DNA of 64,000 nt from Lacticaseibacillus daqingensis (GCF_003946115.1 NZ_RHOH01000004.1:62001-126000), one strand, 5' to 3'; positions 36,812-46,290 are shown, counted from the stretch's first letter. The notes: a model not told the origin generated them from the letters alone. Numbers and translations: made by a program.

Positions 36812-37745
36812 TGATTTGGGCTCCTTCTTCAATGTGTTGACCGGCACCGTTCAGGTACGCGGCGATCGACTGCTTCGCCTTACCGGCCGGCTGCAGCTCA
36901 TCGATGGCAAATGTTGTGTGGTCACCGGCGGCCAGCACAAGGCGCTTTTTCGTCCGGGTGATCACGGTGCCCGGAGCGGCCGTGGTGGTCGCCTCAAGCG
37001 GCGTGATCGCCCAGAGCTTGGTCCGCACCCCGGCCATGTCGACCCAGCCGCCCACGGCGGGACGCAACCCGCGCACCCAGTTGTCCAGCTGTGGCGCCGG
37101 CAACGTAATGTCCAAGTGCTCTTCAGCCTTCTTTAGCGTTGGCGAGAACGTCACCTGATCCACCGGCTGCGGCGTCTTGGTGGCCGTGCCCGCAATGACC
37201 GCTGGCAGGGTCGCCAGCAGCAGGTCACGCCCCAGTAAACTGAGCTTTTCGAACGCGGTCCCGGTGTCATCCGCCCGGGTCAGCGGCAGCTTGGCCTGCG
37301 CGTACATGTCGCCGGCATCCATTTCGTGCACCATATCGATGATGGTGACGCCGGTTTCCGCATCACCGTTGATGATGCTGTACTGGATCGGCGCGCCGCC
37401 ACGGTACTTCGGCAACAGCGAGCCGTGCACGTTGAGCGCCGCAATTTTGGCCGCGGCCAAAAACGAGTTAGGCAGAAACTGCCCGTAGGCGGCGGTGATG
37501 ATCAGGTCTGGCGCCATCGCCACGGCCTGCGCGAGCTCAGGCGAGCCGCTCAACTTCTCCGGCTGCAACACCGGCAAGCCCAAGCGCGTCGCAGCCTGTT
37601 TGACCGGTGACGGGTGAACCACCTGCTTGCGTCCCACCTTGCGGTCCGGCTGAGTGAAAACCGCCAGCACCTGATACTGCGCGGCTAATGCGTCAAGAAT
37701 TGGCACGGCAAACTCCGGCGTGCCCAGAAAAATCAGTGATGTCAT
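36795..37745 (-). CDS. fmt: Methionyl-tRNA formyltransferase
   Basis: A 316-aa enzyme formylating initiator Met-tRNA from 10-formyl-THF. TSLIFLGTPEFAVPIL, the folate-binding LNVHGSLLPKYRGGAPIQ and VTIIDMVHEMDAGDM are hallmarks; the C-terminal barrel binds tRNA. ATG at 37745 follows GAGGTAATT; the frame extends to 37817 without a site. Fits the priA-fmt-rsmB-stp-prkC operon. Confidence 0.96.
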   Translation of the reverse strand: MTSLIFLGTPEFAVPILDALAAQYQVLAVFTQPDRKVGRKQVVHPSPVKQAATRLGLPVLQPEKLSGSPELAQAVAMAPDLIITAAYGQFLPNSFLAAAKIAALNVHGSLLPKYRGGAPIQYSIINGDAETGVTIIDMVHEMDAGDMYAQAKLPLTRADDTGTAFEKLSLLGRDLLLATLPAVIAGTATKTPQPVDQVTFSPTLKKAEEHLDITLPAPQLDNWVRGLRPAVGGWVDMAGVRTKLWAITPLEATTTAAPGTVITRTKKRLVLAAGDHTTFAIDELQPAGKAKQSIAAYLNGAGQHIEEGAQIIGETN

Positions 37746-37813
37746 TGAATTACCTCGATTGCTAGTGACGTTATCCTGCACCGGTTCCATTATACACGGC
37801 GATCCCCAGCGGC

Positions 37814-40228
37814 TCACATAAAGCTCTGCGGCTCGCGGTCAATGCCGACAAAAAAACCGGTGCGGCTGGCCGCCTGCGTGTCGTTAAGCACCTGCATCAG
37901 CGTGGCATCAAGTGCCGGCTCCCGCTTGTACTTGATGACCAGCTGGTAGAAATAGCGGTTCTTCAGCCGCGCGATGGCCCCAGGCGTTGGCCCCAGCACG
38001 ATGGCTTGAGGGGACAGCGCCTGGCGTAGCGTGTTGGCTAAACTGTAAATTGCCTTGGCCGCCTGATCCTCTTCGGGGTGGCTGACGGTGACACGCACCG
38101 TGAAGTAGTACGGGGGGTAATCCCCCCGGTGGCGAATCGCCATCTCCTGGCGGAAGAACCCCTCGTAGTCGTGGGCTTGCGCGTAGCGAATGGCGTAGTG
38201 TTCCGGGTTAAAGGATTGAATGAACACCTCCCCCGCCTTATCGGCGCGCCCGGCGCGCCCGGCCACCTGCGTCAGGAGCTGAAAGGTGTGCTCGCTGGCG
38301 CGAAAGTCCGGCATCCCCAGCCCCGTGTCCGCGTTGATGACGCCGACCAGCGTGACGTTCGGAAAGTCCAGCCCCTTGGCGATCATCTGCGTGCCCAGCA
38401 GAATATCGGCTTGACCTGCGCCAAACGCATCCAGGATGCGGGCATGCCCGCCTTTTTTACGCGTCGTGTCGACGTCCATGCGCAAAACGCGCGCGGTCGG
38501 CAGCAGCTCATGCAGCGTCTGTTCGACCTTTTGTGTGCCGGTGCCGTAGTAGCGGATCTTCTTGGAGCCGCAGCTCGGACACACGCTGGGCACCGGCTCC
38601 TCGTGCCCGCAGTAGTGACACCGCAACGTATGCGAGTCCATGTGCAGGGTCAGGCTGATATCGCAGTTGGGACACTGCACGACAAAGCCGCACTCGCGAC
38701 ACATCACAAAGCTCGAGTAGCCGCGGCGGTTGAGCATCAGCACACTTTGCTCCCCGCGCGCCAGCCGCGCTTCCAGCGCCGTCAACAGCTCAGCTGAAAA
38801 ATCTTCCTTGCCGCCGTGCTTGTACGCGTCTCGCATGTCGATGATATGCACCGGCGGCAGCGGATGGTCATTGATCCGATGCGGCAGATGCAGCAGCGTG
38901 TACACGCCTTTGGCCGCGCGGGCGCGCGATTCCAGACTCGGCGTGGCTGAGCCCAGGATCACCGGGGCGTGGTGGGTCGCCGCCCGGTGCAAGATCACAT
39001 CGCGCGCGTGGTAGCGCGGCGCATCGTCTTGCTTGTAGCTCGTTTCGTGCTCCTCATCGATGATGAACACGCCGATGTTGGTCAGAGGCGCAAAGGCAGC
39101 ACTGCGCGCGCCCACAACGACCTGCGCCTCGCCGCGCTGGATCCGCCGCCATTCATCGAACTTCTCCCCGTCGGACAGTCCGCTGTGCATCACCGCCACG
39201 GCCGCGCCAAAGCGGCCCTTGACGCGGTGCACCATCTGCGGCGTCAACGCGATTTCTGGCACCAGCATCATCGCGGTGCGGTGCATGGCCAGCGCCTTGG
39301 CGATCACTTGCAAGTAGACTTCGGTTTTGCCGGAGCCCGTGACCCCTTCAAGCAAAAACGTGTCGTTTTGCTTGGCCACCACGGCCGCCGTGACAGTGGC
39401 GGTGACGGTCGCCTGCTCAGCGGTCAGGGGTAGCGGCTGGGTCAGCGGTTGGGCGTCCAGCTCGGCGTATGGTGCGCGGTAAACCTCGCGCGCCTCAAGC
39501 GTCAGCCAGCCGCGCTTTTGCCCCGCCACGAGGTCCGCGCGGTTCAGCGCCCCGTCCGCAACAACGGCGCTGACCGCCGGCGTCGTGCCGGCCGCCTGCC
39601 ACTGCGTCAACGCATCCAACAGGCGGTGCTGCTTGGTGGCGTTCGCGCGCAGGGTGGCGCGGGCGGCGGCAAAGTCTGCGGTGGCGGTAGGGACCACGTG
39701 TTCCACCTGCTTCACCTTCGCGCGGTCCTTGCGCCGGTATGCCAGCGTTAGCGCGTCTTGTGCCAACAGCCGTATCACGCTGGCCGTGGTGGCCTCATCC
39801 AGATCAGCCAGCAATAAGGCGGACTGGTCGCCCAGCAAGGCCTTGGCCTCTGCCGTTGGTGCTGGCCCCAGCACCACGTTTTTTTGCGTGTCCACCTTCA
39901 GCATCGTCGGCAGCATCGTCTGAATGCACGTGATCCAAAACGCAAAAGTCTGCGCCGCCAGCCAGTGCGACAGCGCTAAACCCTCGGGGTTCAGCACCGG
40001 GGTGTAGTCCAGCACGGCGAGGATCGGCTTGAGCGTGCCGGCATACTCGGCCACGGGCCGAATGCCCACCACCATGCCGGCTACCTGCCGCTTACCGCGG
40101 CCAAACTGGACCCACACCCGCATCCCCGGCTGTAGCTGCGCAGCCAAGGCCTGCGGCACCGCGTAATCAAACGGCTTGTCCGTCTGTAGGGTCGGCACAT
40201 CGACAATGACCTGAGCCACTGTCGTCAT
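37814..40228 (-). CDS. priA: Primosomal protein N' (replication restart helicase PriA)
   Basis: An 804-aa helicase restarting stalled forks. N-terminal 3'-DNA-binding domain; helicase motif I GVTGSGKTEVY, DEEH box, SATPSLES; a zinc region with eight cysteines (CRECGFVVQCPNC ... CHYCGH ... CPSCG); motif VI QVAGRAGRA. Overlaps coaBC by 4 nt (ATGA). Confidence 0.97.
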   Translation of the reverse strand: MTTVAQVIVDVPTLQTDKPFDYAVPQALAAQLQPGMRVWVQFGRGKRQVAGMVVGIRPVAEYAGTLKPILAVLDYTPVLNPEGLALSHWLAAQTFAFWITCIQTMLPTMLKVDTQKNVVLGPAPTAEAKALLGDQSALLLADLDEATTASVIRLLAQDALTLAYRRKDRAKVKQVEHVVPTATADFAAARATLRANATKQHRLLDALTQWQAAGTTPAVSAVVADGALNRADLVAGQKRGWLTLEAREVYRAPYAELDAQPLTQPLPLTAEQATVTATVTAAVVAKQNDTFLLEGVTGSGKTEVYLQVIAKALAMHRTAMMLVPEIALTPQMVHRVKGRFGAAVAVMHSGLSDGEKFDEWRRIQRGEAQVVVGARSAAFAPLTNIGVFIIDEEHETSYKQDDAPRYHARDVILHRAATHHAPVILGSATPSLESRARAAKGVYTLLHLPHRINDHPLPPVHIIDMRDAYKHGGKEDFSAELLTALEARLARGEQSVLMLNRRGYSSFVMCRECGFVVQCPNCDISLTLHMDSHTLRCHYCGHEEPVPSVCPSCGSKKIRYYGTGTQKVEQTLHELLPTARVLRMDVDTTRKKGGHARILDAFGAGQADILLGTQMIAKGLDFPNVTLVGVINADTGLGMPDFRASEHTFQLLTQVAGRAGRADKAGEVFIQSFNPEHYAIRYAQAHDYEGFFRQEMAIRHRGDYPPYYFTVRVTVSHPEEDQAAKAIYSLANTLRQALSPQAIVLGPTPGAIARLKNRYFYQLVIKYKREPALDATLMQVLNDTQAASRTGFFVGIDREPQSFM

Positions 40229-41406
40229 GCGCGCACCTGCTGAATGTGGCGCAGAATCTGCGCGGCGATCGTCACTTTCGGCGCCTCTGGTAGCGCCACT
40301 GGGGCCTGATCCGGGGCCAAAAGCGTCACCGCGTTCGTCGGCTGATTGAACCCAAGCCCGGCACCCACGCGGTTGGCCACCAGCAAGTCGGCACGCTTTT
40401 TGGTCAGCTTCGCCGTCGCGTTGGCCAGCAGATCATTGGTTTCCGCAGCAAAGCCGACCACGACCTGATGCGTCTTCGTGGCGCCCAGCTCCGCCAGAAT
40501 ATCGGGGTTTTGCGCTAAGGCCAGCGTCAAGCCATCGGCGCCATGCTTCTTCAGCTTGTGGTCCGCCTGCTCAACGGGGCGGTAATCCGCCACCGCCGCA
40601 GCCATGATCGCGATGTCGACCGCAGGAAATGTGGCTTGTACCGCGGTGCGCATCGCCGCAGCATCCGCCACCGGCACCACGGTCACCTGCGGCAGCGTCG
40701 GCAACGTTGCCGTCGTGATCAGGGTAACTTCGGCTCCGGCCGCCGCCGCCACATTGGCCAGCGCCGTCCCCATCTGGCCCGACGAGTCATTGCCGATGTA
40801 GCGCACCGGGTCGATGCGCTCGCGCGTGCCTCCCGCGGTCACCAAGACGCGCTGCCCGGTCAGGAAGGCAACGGGCTGAACAGTCGCGATGAAGGTCTCG
40901 ATCACCGGCAGATCCGGCATCCGTCCCACCGCCGCGTACCCCTCCGCCAAAAAGCCAGTCGCTGGGGGCAGTACCTGCCAGCCGGCCTGCTGCAGGTGTG
41001 CGACATTGGCCTGCGTTTGGGCGTTCAGCCACATCTGGTCATTCATCGCTGGAACCAGCAACTTCGGGCCGCTGAACGCCAACAAGGTCGTGGTCACCAC
41101 GTTGTCCGCCATGCCCACGGCCAGCTTCGCGATCGTGTTGGCCGTTGCCGGCACCACCACCGCCAGATCCATCCAGTGCGCCAGCGCCACGTGTGCGACG
41201 TGCTCCGGCTGGGCAAACTCATTGCGGTCGGTCAGCACTGCGGCCTTGCTGACGGTGGCCAGCGTGGCCTCCGTCACGAAGGCCTTAGCGGCATCGGTCA
41301 TCACCACGCGAACCTCATTGCCGGCCCGTACCAGCGCCCGCACTAAAAGGGGCACCTTATATGCGGCGATGCCGCCTGTCACAAAAATTCCAATATGTTG
41401 GGTCAT
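40225..41406 (-). CDS. coaBC: Bifunctional phosphopantothenoylcysteine decarboxylase/synthetase CoaBC
   Basis: A 393-aa coenzyme A enzyme. N-terminal CoaC flavoprotein: GIFVTGGIAAYK, VVVPATANTIAKLA and the substrate clamp PAMNDQMW. C-terminal CoaB: VLVTAGGTRERIDPVRYIGNDSSGQMG, then AAVADYRP. ATG at 41406 follows GGAGGTGG at 8 nt; five upstream codons are excluded. First gene of the long operon towards thiN, behind an extended -10 promoter. CoaBC supplies the pantetheine arm carried by AcpP. Confidence 0.96.
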   Translation of the reverse strand: MTQHIGIFVTGGIAAYKVPLLVRALVRAGNEVRVVMTDAAKAFVTEATLATVSKAAVLTDRNEFAQPEHVAHVALAHWMDLAVVVPATANTIAKLAVGMADNVVTTTLLAFSGPKLLVPAMNDQMWLNAQTQANVAHLQQAGWQVLPPATGFLAEGYAAVGRMPDLPVIETFIATVQPVAFLTGQRVLVTAGGTRERIDPVRYIGNDSSGQMGTALANVAAAAGAEVTLITTATLPTLPQVTVVPVADAAAMRTAVQATFPAVDIAIMAAAVADYRPVEQADHKLKKHGADGLTLALAQNPDILAELGATKTHQVVVGFAAETNDLLANATAKLTKKRADLLVANRVGAGLGFNQPTNAVTLLAPDQAPVALPEAPKVTIAAQILRHIQQVRA

Positions 41407-41509
41407 TTTTGCCACCTCCATCGCGCCATTCTATATCTGGCGCCCATCAAATCATGCAACGGCTACCACGCCCATCGGACTTGTTCGGTCCACCGCCATT
41501 TCGCGTCCT

Positions 41510-41518
41510 ATTATACCA
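41510..41518 (-). promoter_or_regulatory. coaBC promoter, extended -10
   Basis: TGGTATAAT (TGnTATAAT) on the minus strand, about 105 nt upstream of coaBC. No good -35 is present, as is usual for extended -10 promoters. Confidence 0.6.
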
Positions 41519-41559
41519 GAACCGCCAAGCACACGGTGCCCGATTGCCAGCAACTTTGT

Positions 41560-41915
41560 CAAGCGCAGTGGGCATCAGGCGGCGGTCTTTCGCCGCCTTC
41601 AGGTTGTCATTCACTGCGTTCGAACCACCTGATCAAATTCATCCTGCCACTCGCGCCTAAGGGCGGGCGCAAGTGTTCTACAGGCGTTTTGCACCATGCA
41701 GCCTTGGCAACGGGCTTTCTGCCTCGCTTACTGCTTTCCGGTCTTCGTCGAGCGCAGTGGCGCATAAGGGTGCGGCCTTTCTACGCATGTCAGGTTGTAA
41801 CTCACTGCGTTCGAACCACCTGATCAAATTCATCCTGCCACTCGCGCCTAAGTGCGGGCGCAAGCGTCAGGCTGCCTTAGCCCAACCCTTATAATCGCGC
41901 CACTGCGCTCTGGTA
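41560..41915 (-). repeat. Intergenic repeat, locus B (two units, one closed by a 22-bp inverted repeat)
   Basis: A block of about 63 bp (TCACTGCGTTCGAACCACCT to GGGCGCAAG) occurs at 41611 and again at 41802, 191 bp apart, with one difference. The second unit is enclosed by GAGCGCAGTGGCGC-ATAAGGGT (41750-41771) and its complement at 41885-41910, interrupted only by a 4-nt bulge (AATC). Inside is a CAGGTTGT/ACCACCTG hairpin (one mismatch) and GCGCC/GGCGC. It ends three bases before the A-run of the rpoZ terminator. Apart from this and the coaBC promoter I see nothing in 41407-41967. Confidence 0.85.
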
Positions 41916-41917
41916 AC

Positions 41918-41951
41918 AAAAAACACCCGCGGCCACAGGCCAACGGGTGCG
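41918..41951 (-). terminator. rpoZ terminator
   Basis: Stem CACCCG/CGGGTG with an inner GGCC-ACA-GGCC, and T6 on the minus strand, about 17 nt after rpoZ. Confidence 0.8.
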
Positions 41952-41967
41952 CATGAACCAAGGGCGC

Positions 41968-42213
41968 TTACGCTTCGTGGTCCAGCTTTTCGGCGTCGCG
42001 CTCCAAGAGCTTGGACGCCGGGTCGATGATGACGTCACCGGCAACCACTTCTTCGAGTGCCTGGCCAACGGTTTTCTTGGACTGGTACGCGGACAGCATC
42101 TTGATGCTGCCGGGCATTTCCAGTTCGTGGGCGCGCTTGGCGGCCAACACCGCCAGAGAGTAACGCGACGGCACCTTGGCGAGTAGCTTATCAATGGATG
42201 GGTAAATAATCAT
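41968..42213 (-). CDS. rpoZ: RNA polymerase omega subunit
   Basis: An 81-aa subunit assisting beta-prime folding. [31 protein letters not shown] with [12 protein letters not shown] is the family pattern; the C-terminus is short and acidic. Follows gmk by 28 nt with GGAGA before the ATG, the standard gmk-rpoZ pair. Confidence 0.96.
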   Translation of the reverse strand: MIIYPSIDKLLAKVPSRYSLAVLAAKRAHELEMPGSIKMLSAYQSKKTVGQALEEVVAGDVIIDPASKLLERDAEKLDHEA

Positions 42214-42241
42214 GATTGTCTCTCCTTCATTGCGGTAACGG

Positions 42242-42853
<612 letters not shown>

Positions 42854-42883
42854 TTAACCTCTTTCGTAAACTGTATTAGACCC

Positions 42884-42912
42884 ATTATGCGGTGTTTTCA
42901 CCAAAATTTCAA
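42884..42912 (-). promoter_or_regulatory. gmk-rpoZ promoter (TTGAAA-17-CATAAT)
   Basis: -35 TTGAAA (42907-42912) and -10 CATAAT (42884-42889) with 17-bp spacing. The -35 overlaps the stop codon of the patatin gene. Confidence 0.72.
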
Positions 42913-43598
42913 GACTCCGCTGGCGATTGCGGTCCAAAGCGGCGCAAAAAGTCTTGGCCCGCCGCCGTCCTTAGCCAAGCGTGCCCCGCCTGCCAGCCCT
43001 CACTCAGAAGCGCCGCCCGGTGCCGCGGACTAAAGTCGAGCAACCCCCTGCCGGTTTCTTTTGGGGCAAACACCACATCCGCTTGCCCGCACACAGGCCC
43101 CCACCCGTTGGCAGCGATCGCCAGCACCGTCGTGGCCCCCAGCAGGCGCGCCTGCGTCACCGGCAGATCCGCCGCCAAGCCCCCATCCCGGTAGCGAGTG
43201 CCCGCGATGGTCACCGCATGCTTGACGCCGGGTAGCGCCATCGTCGCCCGCAACCAGTCCTTGAGCCGTGGCCCAGCCAGCATCACCACATGCGCACGAC
43301 ACCGGCGGGTGGCCACCACCGCCAACACCGGCCAAGTGCATCGCCGGGGTTGCGCCATCAGCGTGTCGATGAGGGGGTGCAGGCTCGCCGCGCGCCACGG
43401 CCACCGCGCCAGCGGCTGCACCCACCACTGACACAGCGCTTGGGGGGAGAGCCTGGTGGCCGCCACCCCGTTGAGCGCCCCGATCGAGGTCCCGAGGAGC
43501 AGATCCGGCACCACACCCGCCTCAAGCAACGCGGCCAGCACCCCGGCCTGATAAGCGCCGCGCGCGCCGCCACCCCCTAGTACGATTGCAATTGTCAT
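42909..43598 (-). CDS. Patatin-like phospholipase, compact
   Basis: A 229-aa serine lipase-like protein. Oxyanion loop LGGGGARG (7-14), nucleophile motif GTSIG with Ser38, and the dyad Asp in YRDGG (Asp138). It is shorter than most bacterial patatins (about 280-320 aa): the lid and C-terminal parts are reduced. The ATG at 43598 lies 8 nt after GGTGG; a GTG at 43610 overlaps that site. Composition is Trp/Arg/Pro-rich. It starts divergently from the LexA-box gene. Substrate and role unknown; YchK/RssA-like proteins are the nearest class. Confidence 0.87.
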   Translation of the reverse strand: MTIAIVLGGGGARGAYQAGVLAALLEAGVVPDLLLGTSIGALNGVAATRLSPQALCQWWVQPLARWPWRAASLHPLIDTLMAQPRRCTWPVLAVVATRRCRAHVVMLAGPRLKDWLRATMALPGVKHAVTIAGTRYRDGGLAADLPVTQARLLGATTVLAIAANGWGPVCGQADVVFAPKETGRGLLDFSPRHRAALLSEGWQAGHAWLRTAAGQDFLRRFGPQSPAES

Positions 43599-43627
43599 GC
43601 GCTTCACCACCTTTTTGATCGAAAGGG

Positions 43628-43656
43628 TTGCGTTTCAGAACGTTTGTTCGTATAAT
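43628..43656 (+). promoter_or_regulatory. Promoter of the 100-aa gene (TTGCGT-17-TATAAT)
   Basis: -35 TTGCGT (43628-43633) and perfect -10 TATAAT (43651-43656), exactly 17 bp apart. The spacer holds a LexA-like box and a second follows the -10. Confidence 0.85.
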
Positions 43657-43677
43657 GAGGTCACAAACAAACGTTCG
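43637..43677 (+). promoter_or_regulatory. Two LexA-like (SOS) boxes
   Basis: AGAACGTTTGTTCG (43637-43650) and CAAACAAACGTTCG (43664-43677) each match the Firmicute LexA/DinR consensus CGAAC-N4-GTTCG at 9 of 10 positions. The first lies between -35 and -10, the second covers the transcription start region. They also form an 11-bp perfect inverted repeat (43638-43648 with 43666-43676). Confidence 0.72.
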
Positions 43678-43689
43678 GAGGTCTCCACC

Positions 43690-43992
43690 ATGGAAAATCA
43701 CGCCCACACCTTACAAGCCGTTACTCAGAATTTGATTCGCTCGACCCGCGACTTCTTTGAGCTGACCGAGCCCGTTGTCGTGATGCCACAGTTCCAGCTA
43801 CAGGCCTTCGCTGAACAAGCCCACACCAACCACTACCGCATCGCCGCCTTCTTCACCCAAGAGGAGGCACCGTTAGTTGGTCACCTGACGCGCCAGCTGG
43901 CAGACGGCCGTTATCTGCTTCAAGCATACCGCAGCAACGTCGTCCGTGTCGTCTCACTGACTCAGCTAACCTACCTGCAACGCGTGGATTAA
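43690..43992 (+). CDS. Unknown 100-aa protein, probably SOS-controlled
   Basis: ATG at 43690 follows CGGAGG at 8 nt. A soluble alpha/beta protein: an N-terminal helix (HTLQAVTQNLIRSTRDFFELTE), a short strand PVVVMPQFQLQ, and a C-terminal part RYLLQAYRSNVVRVVSLTQLTYLQ that looks beta-rich. No membrane helix, cysteine or nuclease motif is visible. The promoter carries two LexA-like boxes, so it may act in DNA damage or division control. It ends at a strong terminator and stands alone on the plus strand. No family recognised. Confidence 0.8.
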   Translation: MENHAHTLQAVTQNLIRSTRDFFELTEPVVVMPQFQLQAFAEQAHTNHYRIAAFFTQEEAPLVGHLTRQLADGRYLLQAYRSNVVRVVSLTQLTYLQRVD

Positions 43993-44057
43993 CTGTTCGG
44001 GTCCCGGTCCAGTCAGCGCCACCCCCGTTAGGCTACTCGCCGCGCGCCAATCGCGCC

Positions 44058-44093
44058 AAAAACCCCGATGTGTACGCACACATCGGGGTTTTT
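44058..44093. terminator. Bidirectional terminator between the 100-aa gene and recN
   Basis: Perfect stem AAAAACCCCGATGTGT/ACACATCGGGGTTTTT, loop ACGC: 16 bp flanked by A and T runs, directly after the recN stop. Confidence 0.92.
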
Positions 44094-44094
44094 G

Positions 44095-45795
44095 CTATGC
44101 GCGCAACGCACGCTTGGTTTCATCTGCCAGCGCGAGTAGCTCCTCAGCATGCTCCACGGCCAGGTGGGTGATGGTTTCACCAGCCAGCATCCGCGCGATT
44201 TCCAGCACCCGCGCCGCGTGGTCCAGCTTCTGCACGGTGGTGGTGGTGCGACCCTTCGCCACACGCTTTTCGATCACGTACTCGTGGTCGGCCATGGCGG
44301 CCACCTGCGGCAGGTGGCTGATGCACAGCACCTGTGAAGCCAGCGCGATTTGGCTGATTTTGTTGGCGATGGCTTGGGCAACGCGACCCGAGACACCGGT
44401 GTCCACTTCATCAAAGATGATGCTGGTCACCCCGTCGGTTTTGGCGAAAATGGTCTTTAGCGCCAGCATGATCCGCGACAGCTCCCCGCCGCTGGCAATT
44501 TTCGCCAGTGGTTTGGCCGCCTCACCGGGATTCGTCTGAATGTAGAACTCCACGTTATCCAGGCCGTCTGGGCGCAGCTCGCCCGCCTCAAGTGGCGTGA
44601 ACTGCACCGAGAAAACGGTCTTGGCCATGTACAGGGCGGCCAACTGCTCGTGGATCGCCGCCACCAGCGCCGTGGCCGCCTGCGCACGCGCGGCGTGTAG
44701 CTTCGCCCCCAGCGCAAGCAGCGCGCTGCGTTGCGCGGCCACGCGCTTGTCCAAGCCCTCCTCGTCAGCCTCCGTGGCGGTCATACTGGCAAGTTCCCGG
44801 GCAGCCTTCTCACCGTAAGCCAGCACGGCGCTGGCACTGGCGCCATACTTGCGCTCCAGCTGGGTCAGTAAGTCGAGCCGCTTTTCCACGGCGTCCAAGC
44901 GGCCCTCGTCCCACGATAGGTCATCGATCTGCCGCGACAACTCGGTTTGCGCGTCCTGCAGGCTGTAGTAGGCCCCGGCAATGCTTTTGGCAATGGTGTC
45001 AAACGCCGGGTCAAGGCTGGCCACCCCCTGCATGTTGCCCATCGCTTGCGCAATCAGGTCCAGCGGGTTGGCCTCCTCGTTGCTCAACAGGCCGTAGCTG
45101 TCATTGAGGGCATCGGCAATGCGCTGATAATTGGCCAACCGCTCACGCTCGGCCGAAAGCGCCTCATCCTCACCCGCCGTTAAGGCCGCCACCTCGATCT
45201 CATCCACCTGAAAGCGTAGCATGTCGAGCCGTTGCGCCCACTCCCGCTCGTTTTGGTGCTTTTTTTGCAGGGCCTGCGCGTTTTTGGTGTAGGCCGCGTA
45301 GTCACTTCGGTACTGGGTCAAAAGCGGGCCAACGGTGGCCGCGGCAAACTGATCCAGCAAGCCCAAGTGGGTCTCGGGGTGAATCAGCTGTTGGTGCTCG
45401 TTTTGGCCATGAATGTCGACCAGCGTCTCCCCAATGGCGCGCAGGGTGGCGGTGTTGACCAGGGTGCCATTGACCCGGCAAAGGTTGCGGCCACTGGCGT
45501 AAAGCTCCCGCGCCAAAAGCACTGTCCCGTCATCCGGGGCTAGCCCATACGCCGCCATCACCGTCGCGGTGCGCGGGTTCGAGGTCGCGTCAAACAACCC
45601 CTGCAGGCTGGCCTTGCTGGCGCCGGTGCGCACAAAATCCGCACTGCCCCGCCCGCCGGCCAGTAGGCTGACCGCATCGATGATGATCGACTTGCCGGCC
45701 CCGGTCTCCCCGGTCAGCGTTGTCATGCCGGTCGTGAAGCTCAGCTCCAGCGATTCGATGATCGCAAAATCGTGAATCACGAGTTCTTGCAGCAT
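44095..45795 (-). CDS. recN: DNA repair ATPase RecN
   Basis: A 566-aa SMC-like repair protein. Walker A TGETGAGKSIIIDA (28-41), a shorter coiled coil (about 155-380), then ASGGELSRIMLALK and Walker B SIIFDEVDTGVSG. Starts one base after the argR stop, the standard argR-recN pair. No LexA box is seen before argR or recN. Confidence 0.97.
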   Translation of the reverse strand: MLQELVIHDFAIIESLELSFTTGMTTLTGETGAGKSIIIDAVSLLAGGRGSADFVRTGASKASLQGLFDATSNPRTATVMAAYGLAPDDGTVLLARELYASGRNLCRVNGTLVNTATLRAIGETLVDIHGQNEHQQLIHPETHLGLLDQFAAATVGPLLTQYRSDYAAYTKNAQALQKKHQNEREWAQRLDMLRFQVDEIEVAALTAGEDEALSAERERLANYQRIADALNDSYGLLSNEEANPLDLIAQAMGNMQGVASLDPAFDTIAKSIAGAYYSLQDAQTELSRQIDDLSWDEGRLDAVEKRLDLLTQLERKYGASASAVLAYGEKAARELASMTATEADEEGLDKRVAAQRSALLALGAKLHAARAQAATALVAAIHEQLAALYMAKTVFSVQFTPLEAGELRPDGLDNVEFYIQTNPGEAAKPLAKIASGGELSRIMLALKTIFAKTDGVTSIIFDEVDTGVSGRVAQAIANKISQIALASQVLCISHLPQVAAMADHEYVIEKRVAKGRTTTTVQKLDHAARVLEIARMLAGETITHLAVEHAEELLALADETKRALRA

Positions 45796-45796
45796 A

Positions 45797-46249
45797 TTAT
45801 CCCACCATTTCGTCCAGTGACTGCAGGACCGCCGCCGCTTGCTCGGCCCCGCGACAGATGATCAGGATCGCGGCATCACCGGCGATCGTGGCAAAGATCC
45901 GGGGATCCTCCAACTGATCGATCAGGTTCCCGATCGCCGGCGCCGTGCCTGGCGACATCACCACGTGCACGAACTGGTCCATGCACTCGCCGCGCAGGTA
46001 GGCGCCTGCCAGTGTGCGGCGCAGTTTATCCAGTGGCGCCAGTTGCTTCTCCGGGGGCAGGCTGTAGCGATACTGCCCATCGGCCATGGGCACCTTCACC
46101 AGCTGCATCTCCTTGATGTCGCGCGAAATCGTGGCCTGCGTCACCGGAATGCCGGCCGCGGCCAACTGCGTCACGAACTCCCCTTGACGTTGGATGATCG
46201 TCTTTTGCACCAGCTGCCTGATGCGCGCCTGCCGTTCATTCTTTTGCAT
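45797..46249 (-). CDS. argR: Arginine repressor ArgR/AhrC family
   Basis: A 150-aa regulator: N-terminal winged helix with VTQATISRDIKEMQLVKV, C-terminal oligomerisation and arginine-binding part with SPGTAPAIGNLIDQL and GDAAILIICR. The usual DD pair contacting arginine (GDDT) reads GDAA here, so arginine affinity could be altered. ATG at 46249 follows GGGTGGCAGG. No arginine biosynthetic genes are nearby. Confidence 0.93.
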   Translation of the reverse strand: MQKNERQARIRQLVQKTIIQRQGEFVTQLAAAGIPVTQATISRDIKEMQLVKVPMADGQYRYSLPPEKQLAPLDKLRRTLAGAYLRGECMDQFVHVVMSPGTAPAIGNLIDQLEDPRIFATIAGDAAILIICRGAEQAAAVLQSLDEMVG

Positions 46250-46290
46250 CCTGCCACCCGCTTTCTCAGTCTATGGCCATAGCATAACGC

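Noticed and set aside
41361-41894. Frames of 60-140 aa inside repeat locus B
   Set aside because: Same reason: repeat-derived, with no ribosome site; the element's conservation is in pairing, not codons.
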